Shown: positions 46,527-58,219 of the stretch, piece after piece
How the letters are laid out: every line of letters starts with the position of its first letter
Numbering within the stretch: position 1 is the first letter of the stretch
NCBI GenBank assembly: GCA_018806985.1
Contig: JADANN010000375.1
Location: 1,426,001-1,490,000, forward strand
Reading direction: 5' to 3'
DNA from: Angiostrongylus vasorum
Taxonomy: Eukaryota > Nematoda > Chromadorea > Rhabditida > Metastrongylidae
DNA: 64,000 bases
Translations under genes and position numbers: made by a program
The notes under the pieces: generated by a model
The model's database searches: none
What the model saw: the letters and a program-made list of their open reading frames with translations, nothing else
Told to the model about the DNA's origin: nothing

Positions 46527-47164
46527 AGCTCTTCGAAATCCAGGCAGCTTGAGAAACCCTGAGATTTTAGCAGCCTCTCCGTACTCGTCCTACCCAACGC
46601 CTTGAAATTGGGGGCTCTTTCAAGGTTAAGAAAATGAGGCCCGTTTTACTGTGTTTAGTATTTTGATACCCACGTATAGCTTGGTGGGCTCTGAACGTGG
46701 GGCTGAGTATATTCACGGGTAGCTTGCCAGGCCCTCCAAGAGTGGACATGGAGCTTATTTGTTGGAGACGACTCCTAACCGCCTCCCATATACTTCCCTG
46801 CCACTTGATTGCAGGCTTTTGGCCCAATTGACTTGGAGAATACAATCCGCATAAGCGAGAACGCACCCACACACGCATGCATAAATACGCCTAGCAAATA
46901 CAGAAAGTATGTGCCAAATGGATGCAGCAGGAACAGGGAGTCCATCCCTTGGATCCACCTGCGTCTCAGGGAAGCAAAGGTCGCTTTTGGTCCGCGATAT
47001 CCGCCATCTGGGAACGCGCCACGTAGCCTCGCGACGAACCGACTCGAGATACCTCTTATGAGGGAGATCCGTGGAATTGGAATCTGCGGTATTGTCACTT
47101 AGCAAAATTAGTCACACATTGCAATGCTGAGTTTTTTTTCGTGAATAACACCACATTTCGATGG

Positions 47165-47455
47165 ATGGGATGGGAGCAGCGTAGTGGCGAGAGGTGCCCT
47201 GCGACACACAGTGTATCGATGGCTGATTCGATCTCGCTCCTCGGGCTCACCGAGCCTTCCATCCCTCCGGCGTCGGCAAATTTGTAGCAGACTTGTCCAG
47301 GAGGATCGCAACACTGGCTTGATACATCGCTATCGCTCCACTACTCACTGTGTAGGGCAGATATGCATCCAATCAACTCTACGATGTGACGAATGGAACG
47401 AGTGCATGGCGTATCCTTCAGGGTGTTGGTCAACGCTAAACGCTTTTATCTTTCT
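47165..47455 (+). repeat. SINE family A
   Basis: Full-length but diverged copy, with head GGAGCAGCGTAGTGGCGAG and body GGCAAATTTGTAGCAGACTT. Confidence 0.78.
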
Positions 47456-47607
47456 AACCAAATAAATCTCAGCAATTGCATTCTTCTAAGACCCAACAGG
47501 AACTTTTCGAAGCATTTTACAGTGAATTACATAAATCTATGTTTGTTGTACTATAACAAAAAATCTCACCAGTGGTTCATTAATTTTCTCGTCGTACCTG
47601 GTGATTG

Positions 47608-47999
47608 CCTTCCAACGGTCTACCGCCTCGTCGTGGCTGGGAGGTATTCCTGAGTGTCGAACTGGAATGTACAGCGGTGGAATTCGTCTCCCCGTAGGAT
47701 CTCCCTAACCTGAAAAGGAGTCCGGCATTTCCATCAAGAAGCCTAGATAAAAGTAAACCAATACCAGGATCCACCACGGTCCTGGTATCAAAGTCGCATG
47801 GTGGCAAATCTCCCTCTGATCCACAAGGGCTGCGAGTGCCTGTCGTGGTGACGACCTGGGGGCAGACTTTGGCCAGGCTGTCCCTCGGGATTTCAGGGAG
47901 CCACAATGGTTTAACCAGCAGTTCTCCGAAAAATGGTGATTATGCTGGGGCCCGCACAACTAGTGAGGACGGGCCGTTCAGGTATCAACTAAGTACCAA
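47608..47999 (-). repeat. Family B repeat with exact 14-bp duplication
   Basis: GTACCTGGTGATTG at 47594-47607 is repeated exactly at 48000-48013. This defines both ends of the family and shows it moves like a SINE, not by a DNA transposase with fixed target length. Confidence 0.92.
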
Positions 48000-48264
48000 G
48001 TACCTGGTGATTGACGAAGTGCAATATGCAAGAGGTCTTCGTCCTACCTTCTTCTTCTTCTCTGTAGCATATGCTTGCGCATTCAAACGTTATACCAAAG
48101 GCTAGAATAGTGTATCATTTCCTTTCGATCGATAAAACTGTGAAGCTAGAATATCATAAGCCTCCTCCAGCTTTCGATAGCCTCATTCACTGTGTATACA
48201 GTGTAGCTAAACATTGCCATTAGGGCCCAAAAATTATGTTTTTTAAAATATACTTTCCTTTGTA

Positions 48265-48605
48265 GTCTCTTTTTTATTTACTGCTTATTCCTTTTTTCGT
48301 GGCAGTGGGTGATTTGAAATACAACCGCAATGAGGCTGAGATATTTGCAAATCTCCGGACCGTGTTTGACTCACTGAAAAGTTACTACAGTCCCGTTGCC
48401 GAGTGATTGCTGAAAGCACTAATCGGTCAAAAACATGGCTAAAGAGAACAACGAGATAAACGACCCGCATGGTGTGGTGGTGTTAGCGTTAGCTTCCGGA
48501 AAGTGTGATAGCCGGTTCGATATCCACCGCAGACATCTGCGGTCCAGAATTTTGCTAATATTTCAGCATCTTTGTGAATTTTTTTTGACTATTCGTGCCG
48601 AATTT
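48265..48605. repeat. Family F fold-back element
   Basis: The right unit has CCGCATGGTGTGGTGGTGTT and GCCGGTTCGATATCC (B box), then GCTAATATTTCAGCATC. The left arm retains ATGAGGCTGAGATATTTGC and the TTATTTACTGC end. The arms are less similar than at 30.7 kb. Confidence 0.65.
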
Positions 48606-48927
48606 CGATTCAGAAAAAGTATGAAGTGATAGTTCAGTGTGACGACGGCTGCTTATTGAAGCTGTTTAGTTTCTGAAACCGCTGTGCTCTGTGATGAGAA
48701 AGGACGTCTTTTGATTGCGAAGAAAATGGCATAGGCGTTGATGGAAAATTCCTATTAAACCGTCATTTTGCAGAAGACATCATTTTTTTCTGAGGAATTC
48801 AATACCAGTAAAGGAATGAAGTCGCTGAAGAAGCTCAATGAACTAGCGAAACGAATAGAAAGGGAATATGAATAGACAGACACTAAACCAGTTCTTTTTT
48901 AAAGGAAACGTGTTTCACGGCTAAAAG

Positions 48928-49190
48928 CCCGTCTAGCGGAATGGTTAAAGGTGTCCAGCAATACACATGAGTTCGATCCTCGATCAGTGGTTCGAGTTGC
49001 GCCTTGACGGCCGACCCCATCTATCTCCAACCCGTCCAGGGTTGGGAACTCACTACAAGAAGCTGTTCAGGAAGATTAAGACACTGATTTAACATACCAG
49101 GAGATGATCACCGTTACGATGTTTAATGAACTCGAATGCACAGTATATTCCTAAGGGATTTATCAACATCAAACATCATGTTATCCCTAT
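48928..49190 (+). repeat. Diverged SINE family A
   Basis: The head GCCCGTCTAGCGGAATGG and B-box-like GAGTTCGATCCTCG are clear. The body is diverged, and its end is TAAGGGATTTATCAACATC. Confidence 0.65.
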
Positions 49191-49283
49191 GATCTAATGA
49201 TTTAATGAGGAGTAAAATTTTTAGGTCGATTTTAGGGCCAAGAAATGTCCCAATGTATAATAGACGCGCTGACACATAACTCC

Positions 49284-49668
49284 TTACTTACTTGATACTT
49301 GAATGGTCCGTCCTCAATAGTTGTGCGGACCCCAGCGCAATCTCCATTTTTCGGAAACTTGCTGATTAGGCCATTGTGGTTTCGTGGAATCCCGAGGTCA
49401 GCCTGGCCAAAGTCTGCCACAGGGTCTTCACCACCACAAGCAGTAGCAGCCCTTGTGGATCAGAGGGAGATTTGCTACCATGCGACTTTGATACCAGGGC
49501 GGTGGTGAATCCTGGTAATGGTTTACTCTTAGCTAAGGTTCCTGGTTGAAACGCCGGACTTCTTCACAGCTTGGGAAACCCTGTCAGGGGATGGATCCCC
49601 CGCTGTATATCGTAGTCCAACACCCAGGAACACCTCCCAGGCACGATGAGACGGTAAAACGTTGGGAG
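49284..49668 (+). repeat. Family B repeat with exact 13-bp duplication
   Basis: GACACATAACTCC at 49271-49283 recurs exactly at 49669-49681. The element starts TTACTTACTTGATACTTG and ends GTTGGGAG. The 3' hairpin is intact. Confidence 0.92.
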
Positions 49669-49684
49669 GACACATAACTCCAAG

Positions 49685-50265
49685 GAGTTGAAAGTTCGGA
49701 CCGACACATATGAGAATTTATGACGTGCTTGAGTAGCTTGAAAATTCGAAAACGTATTGATAAAAGGAACGATGGAGTTGATTCGTAGAGGATTGGGATG
49801 CTGCCAAGATGTCAATCCACAACACAAAAGGAACCTTTTGTAACTGATAGCTACCGAGTTGCAATATCTTGACCGATAAGTTCTTGTGAATATTCGAACA
49901 GTGTACATTAAATTGCTTTTTTAGCACAAAGTTTGTTTTACAACTGGTGAAGTTTTATTGGATTTCGTCTTCTTCAGTAGTGCTAGTCATTCGATCTTTC
50001 TTAGAAACGGAAACCATCTGCATAGAACTCGTATGGGATTAGAATTGAAACATTCTTAAGAACAGGATGAATGGAAAGGTTCTAAAGAAGAAGTTCACTT
50101 AAAGCTTTGCTATGAAGGAAAAAATAAACACTCTTAATAAACTTCAGCTGAAGCGCAATAACTCTTCATCCAGCCGTTGTCGCAACTGCGTTTTAGCATT
50201 CTCGCCAGAACACCAGAGCGCCATTAAAGAAACCGTTTTTAAATCAGCGGCTTTGGACTGTTGTT
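49685..50265. other. Spacer, nothing identified
   Basis: No repeat family or splice-supported exon was recognised. Short open frames on the minus strand near 49720-49900 look incidental. Confidence 0.25.
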
Positions 50266-50269
50266 GCTC

Positions 50270-50340
50270 AAAGCATTGTTATTACTGTTGTTATTGTTAT
50301 TATTATTCCTATTGTTATTATGCTGTCATTACTATTGTTG
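50270..50340. repeat. TTA/TTG trinucleotide-rich microsatellite
   Basis: Imperfect repeats of GTTATT and TTATTG run through this tract. Confidence 0.75.
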
Positions 50341-50384
50341 TAGTGTCTGCTTATGATGAAAGAGTGAAAAACTACTATTACTAT

Positions 50385-50598
50385 TTTAACTTATTATTTA
50401 CCGCCCACTCTTTTTAATGGTAGGATATGATGCGAAATATAACTTCAGTGATGCTGAGATTTTTGCAAAACTCCGGACCGCAGGTGTCTGCGGTCAGAGT
50501 TTTGCAAATATCTCAACACCATCGTGGTTGAATCTCACATAACACCCTGCCGTTAAAAGCTGTAGTAGGTCGGAAATAAAAAAAGTCTGCTATTGTTA
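50385..50598. repeat. Family F fold-back, tails only
   Basis: The two tails meet directly at CCGCAGGTGTCTGCGGTC. The tRNA-like units have been lost. Both TTATTTACCGCC-type ends are present, one inverted and diverged (GGTCGGAAATAAA). Confidence 0.75.
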
Positions 50599-50629
50599 GC
50601 ATTAATTTACATGTCCTATCTTCACATCA

Positions 50630-50975
50630 GTTGTGCAGATCCAAACACTTCTTGTATTTCATTAGTTTCTTCGCATCCATTATCCACGAAAGCCTTTGAA
50701 CTTTTCAAGTGTGGGTCGGGCCGCTGTTTCTGGATTGCTGCTTTTTTTTTATGAATCTCGTTGAATTACGATGGAGTCAATTCTTTCTCTGATCCTGGGA
50801 TAGTTTGCTAGAGCGTTCCTGCATGAATTTAAGGAAGTTAGTTGGGTTCCAACAAATCCGTTACCAATTTCCCTATCCCCGGAGGTATGACACGTTTGGT
50901 AAGCCCGAGGCAAGGTCGAACCAGCATCGTGCTCGTGATGAGCGGTGTCCCTACCACTCTGCTCCTGGCTTCTGG
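50630..50975 (-). repeat. SINE family C, minus strand
   Basis: The minus strand begins GGAGCAGAGTGGTAGGGAC (A-box-like) and carries TGCTGGTTCGACCTTGCC (B box), body GGTAACGGATTTGTTGG and tail TACAAGAAGTGTTTGGATC. It is a good copy for defining the family. Confidence 0.75.
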
Positions 50976-51029
50976 TTTGCAATAAAATCCGTTAAAAGTA
51001 TTGTTCTTTATGTTTTCTGCAGTTATATA

Positions 51030-51190
51030 GCTTGGAGCGTATAGCGCACTGATGTGATGTTGTTAACCTTTAATATAAATGTGGTAATGGGTTCGAAAGC
51101 ACGCTCCAGCTAACCAAGCCCTCCATCACTCCGAGTAGGCGAATTGATGTCAGATCTGTTTGATAGAATAACAACACAAAACAGTGCAGT
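51030..51190 (+). repeat. Truncated SINE family A
   Basis: The head GCGTATAGCGCACTGATG and B box GGGTTCGAAAGCAC are followed by about 80 nt of body. Confidence 0.6.
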
Positions 51191-51394
51191 TCTTAGTGAT
51201 GTCGTCGATCAGGAACAAAAGGCCCTGCATCGACACCCTTCTCAGCGCTCTTCTCCAATCCAGGTGGGAGTGCCTTAATCCGGGTATCTCTGAGATTGCA
51301 AGGAGAATCGACTTGATGGGCATTCTACGATATTCATAAAATTCATGAAAAAGACGAATTACTCAATCAGTAGTCAATCTCACATGCAAAAAAA

Positions 51395-51490
51395 TATTCG
51401 AAGACCATAGTGGGTGGGGGGTCCGAAGAAGCGAACGGAATGCAAGAAGTGCTGGGATCCGCAGAGTAGGTCTGATGAAGGTCATGAAAA
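51395..51490 (+). repeat. SINE family C tail fragment
   Basis: GAACGGAATGCAAGAAGTGC followed by TGGGATCCGCAGAGTAGG is the 3' part of family C on the plus strand. Confidence 0.55.
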
Positions 51491-51989
51491 TAAGATAGAA
51501 AGTAAGACTTTATACCCATACATCTATAAAATAATATCTTTGCATCGTTTTCAGTGTTTGATGCTGAGTCCATGAAACAAGAATTCTTTGCGAAATTTCT
51601 TCAAAGTTTTTTTTTAATGAGGTTTTTTTTTCCGTTAATTCCAGTAACACCAATCTCTGTCAACTTTAGAGCTAAAGTTCTTTTTCTTGAATTTGCCAGC
51701 TTCTTTACTTTTACTTCTTTGCGATCGATTCTCGTATATTAAGGTTATTATTTGAATTTATAAAATGCAATAATAGCTACCGTTTGGTTTTTTACTCGAG
51801 AAAATTGGATTGGAATGGTCATGACGTCTTATCGTATAGCACATGGCAGAATCAATCAGAACCAGGATTTATCCAAAAGCCCTCCATAATTGGGTTAGAA
51901 AGGACAATGCTGTTCTTTTTTTCAACACTGTGTATCGTTTAAGTAACTTATTCAAATGAGCAGTTTTTCTTTATCTATGGGCATTGACA

Positions 51990-52280
51990 GAGAGCGCGTG
52001 GCGCAGTGGTCGTCGACGCCCTACACCATACACGTGGAATCGATCTGTGCGCCCATGGCCCACCAAGCCTTCCATCCCTCCAGGGTCCACAAATTGGTAC
52101 GAGACTTGTCTGGAAAGATAGCAGGCAGCACTGGCTCAATGCATCGGTAGGCCACCGCAACTCATTCTAAATGCCAGATATGCATTCAATCACCTCCAAC
52201 GATACCTAATGAAGTCGGATGCATGGCGCATCCCTCAGGCATTGATCAGCGCCGAGAGATTTATCGTTTATCCTTTTGTG
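51990..52280 (+). repeat. SINE family A
   Basis: Complete copy, GAGCGCGTGGCGCAGTGG to GAGAGATTTATCG, close to consensus. Confidence 0.88.
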
Positions 52281-52524
52281 GACATTGGCGTTCAAGATTA
52301 TTCAACTCATGAAAGTTTTTTGGTCGCTTTTCAATCTCGTTCATAACGGTTTCTTTTGCCGCCACTACCGTAGTCCTTAAATCACTTTCTTAAATGATGG
52401 CGTTTTTTGAACTGCCTTTCCCTAGTCATTTTCCTAACAAAACTCGTGCCATAATAGTTCTAGTTAAATTATGATATTCATATATGTATGTTTTTATATG
52501 ATGTTTCATTCGTGTTTTTTTTAT

Positions 52525-52905
52525 TCGATCCGACTTCACATTATGTGGACCGCAGGAATTCTTTGCTTCGATTCGTTCTCTTCCGTTACACAGGAGAGTC
52601 TTTTGATTTACGTGTATGGTCCAATACTGCACGAGAGCTTTTCCTGCCTTACGGATTTCATCGAGTTCTAGTCGAGATGGTTCTCCTTGGAATCCTAAGT
52701 GGTCCTAGTAAACCATTCTCTGGTCTTCACCCAAACAGAGTTATCGGCCTTTGCCAATTGGTGAGAGTTCTGACAGACATCTAGTATCAATTTCTTGCCC
52801 CCAGCGAGATGAGTACCTAAGTTGGTATGGCGTATGGTTGAACCAAAGACCATGGGCGCATTGAATTGCTTCTCTAATCATTATGCTCCCAGCACCCCCA
52901 AATTA
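52525..52905 (-). repeat. SINE family C, minus strand
   Basis: The tail region CGAATCGAAGCAAAGAATTCC and the tRNA-like head near 52890 are on the minus strand. The copy is diverged. Confidence 0.55.
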
Positions 52906-52909
52906 TAGC

Positions 52910-53815
52910 AAGAACCAGTAACTATCTTTCATCTTAGTCTACAGCAATATTCATAACCTATAAGTAAAAAATTTTTGCGTAAATGATTGTTCGTCTACTA
53001 CTCTGTGTGATTATCCTGACATCAACCAAAGAGTGATCTCAGATTTCACAGACTATCGATTTCCAGGATACTTTGCAGTAAACTGCTGCCAGAAAGCGCT
53101 TTTTCTTTAGCTAATTGCCTAAGGATGGAGTTCTGACTTTTTCATAGACAGCATATTAACTAAAGCAATCGATATTTCATGGATTCCGATTGATTTGTCG
53201 ATCGATATGTTCGGTCGTCCGGATGTTTTTGCTTCATAACAACAAATCATTCCGATTGTGAATAGCAAACAGACCAACGATTACGCTTGGTATTAACGCA
53301 TTAACTTTGTATATTACGAATTGTTTATTCCCTAGTACATTTTATGCAAAAAGAAAAGCTTTGTAATGACGTTAACCTCGATGTGGTTAAATCATAAATA
53401 CCAGGACTTTTTTCTCAAAATCGTCATGACTTCAACTTCTTTTTTCTCTCAAGTATTTTTTAACCTCTCCTAAGAGTATCGCCTGTATCACCGATAGTCT
53501 CGTTGATCAACGAAGAACTCGAGAGCGAAGCAGTAAACGCGATTCGTCTCCGTCATTTACGAGAGCGCCTTATTTATCTTCAAATTACCTTTAAAAGACC
53601 CGAATGCGATCCCACTTATAGTATGATGCGTTTTTACTGCTTTTTTGGCGAGGATATAGCTACGTTTACTTCACCAGTTTACCCCCTGGTTGGCTTTTCG
53701 AATTGAAATGTTGGTTTTCTGCTCAGCTTGCGTTGACGCTACTGCCGTAAATAAGCCTCCAATCAGCGAGGTGAGATGAAATTTTACATTCGTTTCACAT
53801 GACCCGTCACTATAC
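52910..53815. other. Spacer with one weak coding-like patch
   Basis: 53500-53610 has a frame encoding NEELESEAVNAIRLRHLRER, a possible amphipathic helix, but no good donor or partner exon. The remainder is featureless. Confidence 0.25.
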
Positions 53816-53819
53816 ATCT

Positions 53820-54100
53820 ACTGTACAGATTTCAGCATTTCTTCGATTCGATTCTATTTCATAGTATTCATCATCCACACATTTCAAATACTGTTTTGGC
53901 TGCTGCTTGAGGGCTTTTGTTCTTCCTTATGAACGTGATAGAACTGGTCGAGTCGATTTTCCTTGCAATCATGGGGATAGTCATGCTAAGGCGTTCTAAT
54001 GTGGACTAAAGGAGAGCGTTGAGGAAGCGGTCGACCAACACACCTTGCTTCCTGATGGACTGCATCACTAACCACTACGCTATCCTCTCCCAACCAAGAT
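53820..54100 (-). repeat. SINE family C, minus strand
   Basis: The minus strand head GGAGAGGATAGCGTAGTGGT (A-box-like) and a tail at 53830-53860 flank a diverged body. Confidence 0.55.
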
Positions 54101-54321
54101 GATATACCGTTGGGAAATCTGCAAGTATGAAAATCTGGTGCATTATTTTAAATGCGCTATCTAAAATAAAAGCCCATTTTCTAGACGCTCATTGATTGTT
54201 CGCTCTTTGTTATGGCGTCTTTGCCGCCATTGCTTTCTTAAAGCTTGCAGGTTCTCAGTGTAATCCTTTTCCATTCCATATTCCATAAATCTCATCCTTA
54301 TTAGTGAAACAATGTAACCAG

Positions 54322-54448
54322 AGCTACAGAGTTAAGCCTGCTAAACTTACTAACGCTAAATTTGCCACAAACTCAGTTAACGAACTCGGCGTGCCGACAT
54401 CCGGCGAACAAAATTTTCGCGCGTACTGGAATCACTGCATTTGTGATG
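54322..54448 (+). CDS. Possible coding exon, unknown gene
   Basis: After AACCAG the frame encodes 42 codons with reasonable coding character, including SVNELGVPTSGEQNFRAYW. It ends at GATG|GTTTTT, a weak donor. No neighbouring exon or family was recognised. The following 100 nt on the same strand may hold another short exon. Confidence 0.25.
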
Positions 54449-54894
54449 GTTTTTCTGTTCAACATGGTCATTCTCATCTATACTCCTTTATCATCAGTAT
54501 CATCTCCTTCATAAATTCTCCTTTCTCAATACATTCATGAGATGTTGGTAACGAAATTTGGTAGAAGTATTTCGTGTAAAATTATTATGTCTTATTTAGG
54601 TTACTTAGGGCAAGAACTTCCTATAGTCATAATTCCTGGAACTGCTCGAAGGGTTGTCAAAGTTGTTTTTTTCTCCGACAATCTCTTATCATATGTGTTA
54701 TTATGTGTGAAGACATTCTGCTCAAGATGTGATTCAATCCGTCAGTGTAACTTGTTTCATACACTGTTCGTTTCGAACTTCATCGTCGTCTTCATTGCTT
54801 CTCATCAGATGCATCTTAAAGCATTCATCATTTCATTTGTAGAAAATTCATAAAAACGGACGGTTGTAGCACATTTCGTTCATTTTAGTCATGC

Positions 54895-54948
54895 ATTGGT
54901 ATAGTAGCGCAGTGGTTAGAAGTGCCTTGCCATGCGCACGTGAGGAAT
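54895..54948 (+). repeat. SINE family A, head only
   Basis: TATAGTAGCGCAGTGGTTAG and the next 25 nt match the tRNA-like head. The element is truncated directly after CGCACGTG. Confidence 0.55.
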
Positions 54949-54949
54949 T

Positions 54950-56085
54950 TTGACACTGAACAGAAACCGCTAGAGTAAAACAAGCTCTGTACAAGCTACT
55001 AAACTGGTTTGACAGTATCACATAGTCGTTAAACCGTAGAAAAAAAAAGTAGTAATAGCTTCAAATATTTTGTGAGTAAATCAACATCTTCATTTCGATT
55101 TACATCCAGTATGTTACTCCTGTTCATCACTTGCGATCACTTCTTCTGGTGACCGTGGTGCACCTAGCGACACATGACCTTTGAGCCATCGTCACACAAC
55201 TCATTCAACATAAATTTTTGATTTCTTAGTGCGCGAAAATCGTAATAAGATTTGAAGCATCAGACGGAGCATGGCTTACAAAACGGACCGCTTTATTCGA
55301 AACATCGTTTTCCTGTCGAATCTAGCTCTACGATTCACTGCACCTCTCGTACCACCTAGAACAGCTTGGTGTTTAGTTCTTAAACTTATGCAGGGATATC
55401 CCTCTTCCCAATAATAGTGACCGATTTCCTTAAAGAGTAGCTGGAATATAAATATTCGTAGTGTTATTTTGTATTTCCGATCCTTAATTTAGCGCACATA
55501 ACCCGATTTCAACACTCGTAATCGATCGATAGCTTGTCCAGCACATATATGTTGGGCAGCCCGCCGATAAAAGCTCTGTTATCTACCTATAAATATACGA
55601 GAAACTTTATTCTCGAAAAGAGTTCATTGAGGGATAAATTGACACCTAATTGATTGTTATTTAATTTCCAATCGCTGTGATGAATTCTAGTTATTATATG
55701 AAACACGCGAGCATAAAAAAATACCGAAATAGACACAGCAGAGGTTCTAAAGCGTTTCCGAATGCTGACAGCAATGTGTCTGTGTGAGGGACGACTGTGA
55801 AATATATTAAATAGTCGCGTGCCTACTATTCATACCCATAGAACGATAGCTCAAGCCTTATTCTTTAATCCTGTCATGTTCACAACCCCTCAAGCCCTCT
55901 AGTTATGGAAAAAATTGCCTCACATTGCTGCTAATTGGTAGCTATCAGACAAAAGCTTTTTGCAACTACTTTTCCTTCACCGTGTACCAGCGTGCGCACA
56001 AAGCGGCGACCGCTCGGTGGAACCTTAGGGTTTTTGACACGAAATCTTTTGAGGTGTCTCATATACGCATTAAAAAAGCTAAACA
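54950..56085. other. Spacer, nothing identified
   Basis: No exon chain or repeat family was recognised. A frame at 55925-56090 runs into the adjacent minus-strand SINE and is not called. Confidence 0.3.
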
Positions 56086-56089
56086 GCTT

Positions 56090-56362
56090 CCGGCGTTGAT
56101 CTATCCCTTAGGGATACGCCATGCATTTGACTTCATTAAGCATCGTTTGGAGGTGACTGAATTCATTATATCTGGCCTTTACAATGACTCTTGGTGGCTT
56201 GCAAATTTGTCGAGCCAGTGTGCTGCTATCCTCCCAAACAAGTCTGGTGCCAATTTGCCGACCCCGAGGGATAGAAGGCTTGGTGGGCCATGGCGCTGGA
56301 ATCGATCCCAAGTGTACTGCAGCGCACCCTCCGACCACTACGCCACACGCTTCCTCGTGCCC
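56090..56362 (-). repeat. SINE family A, minus strand
   Basis: Near-complete reverse complement, from CGGCGTTGATCTATCCC to the head GCGTGTGGCGTAGTGGTCGG (read on the minus strand). Confidence 0.87.
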
Positions 56363-56519
56363 TCATACGCTTATATATGCATTTGCATCATAATATCGTC
56401 ATGCCTGCTATACATCAGTGTATTTCAGCACAAGTTTTTCATCACACAGATTTGTGCGCAAGACAAAATCGCACAAGCTTTAATGAGTTTTAATGCTTTT
56501 TAGTGTATGCACTAGTTAG

Positions 56520-57345
56520 TGATCAGTAAGCTAATAGTATAGGAAGTTATAGTCAATTGAATCCCTTATCCTGCCTTTCATTCCAAACGAAATAAGTACA
56601 TTTATAAAACAATGCTGAAGGCGGATCAGCCTAGCGAATTCGGTAACAGCGATTGAAATACCATCGAGCACTCTAAGACACCAGGTAGTTTGCAACCGCG
56701 TGTATAACTGTCTACGTCCAACCCAAAATTGCGTAATGTGTCCCAACGGTAGAGACGGTGATTGCATAAGTTCATAAGTTCAAGTACGGTTTATCTGATC
56801 CCTTTTAAGGCTTGCGGGGGGCCAATACATTGACAAAACAAGTAGACCGCTATAAAACAGACTTCGTATGAAACAACACCTAGTCGTTCAGCTTAAGGCT
56901 AAACGAAATACTCCATTACGAGCGCATAGGACAAAGAGGCTTCACGGAGAAGATTTTGAAGTAGAAGTCACCATTCTGGCACCGGAATCGGAAACTTCAG
57001 TTTGTAAAACTCTCGAAGCATTCAGAATAAATTCTAGAAATCCAGAAATGAACCACAGGAAAGAATGCCCCGTTACCACACAATATATCAGACTGATTTT
57101 TAATATGACAACGGCACACTACGCTTTCATGTGAACTCTGTGCGGTTGGTCTCCACGTGAAACACTCAGTGGAAGATCATAAAAATCTGCGAGTGTCCGA
57201 AGAAGCTACTTTGTTCACGAGGCGATTGAACTCTAGGTCTCGTGATTTTTTTCTGCTGAGGTTATGAGGATGTTTGGCTAGGTAGATTGTGCGCCGAAAG
57301 GTCATCCGCTTTTTTGTGAATAGAGAATAAAGTAACAGTCTTGTC
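56520..57345 (+). mobile_element. Penelope-like 3' half, plus strand
   Basis: The reverse transcriptase-endonuclease linker (56530-56770), the GIY-YIG region (56770-57134, frame ending HYAFM) and the terminal segment (to about 57345) are in the same order as at 12.65-13.7 kb. The frame from 56868 lacks the YIG part, which lies upstream in another frame. Confidence 0.75.
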
Positions 57346-57534
57346 AGGAAAATAGTCAATTAAAACAGTTTAAACAACGAATTTCCATGGTATTCGAGTA
57401 ATCATACTTTCAACTTTACTATGCATGATGGCACTTTAATTTACCCGACTTCAAGAATGGCAGTGCAAATGTTAAGCATTCCCCTTCCAAATGTCCTCTT
57501 TTTTCACTACTGTCTCAAAAAAGAGGTCGTACAC

Positions 57535-57800
57535 AAGTCGTTATCACACACAGTCACTGGCCTTTGTGAATCGGAGTTAGGTTTGTCATCTTGCGACTTG
57601 GCTTCATTCAGTACTTCGGTGATTCATGCTGTTATATTCTGGAATTCCCAGTGGAAATATCGAAAACGTGTTAAATTTGGTGACTGTTAGTCCATGAACC
57701 CCAGTGAACATAGTGCTTCAACACCGAGGAGACTACCGCCCAGACACCATAGTGGAAATACGTTCTACGACGGTGTCCTGAACCTTACTCCGGATTTTCT
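57535..57800 (+). repeat. Strongly diverged family B repeat
   Basis: CTTTGTGAATCGGAGTTAGG and GTTCTACGACGGTGTCC keep only part of the family order. Confidence 0.4.
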
Positions 57801-57804
57801 GTAA

Positions 57805-58215
57805 TTATCTCCATTTGGCGCATCACACTTTAACAACTTGCACGCTATCCTGGACAAATTCCCCATCCGGTTGTTAATATTAATTCATTTAATGCAAGTA
57901 GACGATTTCCAAAGAAACGTCTCACTGCCTTGTGTCTCTGTTGGTGCCACGAAATTTCTCTCTTACAGTTAGGTTCCGCACTCATCCTCCTTTCATTTTT
58001 TCCTTTCTCTCTCTCTTTCCCTTTTTCTTCATCTCTTCCATGCTTTTCGCTCCTCTCCACATTTGTTTTGCTAACCTTTTGCAAATCTGTGAAGAGCACT
58101 AAATGAAATTAGAAAGGAACACTAATGTGCTCGTAAAAAAAACGGCTAGTGCTTGTTTGGTAAAGAACGTTCTTAGTAACAATAATCATAATGTATGATA
58201 GCAATTGATAATATT
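57805..58215. other. Spacer, nothing identified
   Basis: A pyrimidine-rich tract lies at 57985-58040. No gene was recognised. Confidence 0.3.
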
Positions 58216-58219
58216 TCAA

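Larger units (their letters stand above)
43650..47105 (-). mobile_element. RTE-type LINE, frameshifted
   Basis: On the minus strand the element has, in order, a non-coding 5' region (about 47105-46530), an APE-type endonuclease (46526-45897), a linker, a reverse transcriptase (45206-44003) and a C-terminal tail (43968-43663). This architecture, with a single polyprotein and no RNase H, fits RTE-clade LINEs, which are common in strongylid worms. At least five frameshifts break it, so the copy is inactive. RTE enzymes are plausible drivers of the local SINEs. Confidence 0.83.

Noticed and set aside
53500..53706. Helical peptide NEELESEAVNAIRLRHLRER
   Set aside because: Coding character is limited to about 35 codons, with no convincing donor. 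The minus strand over the same bases is also open.
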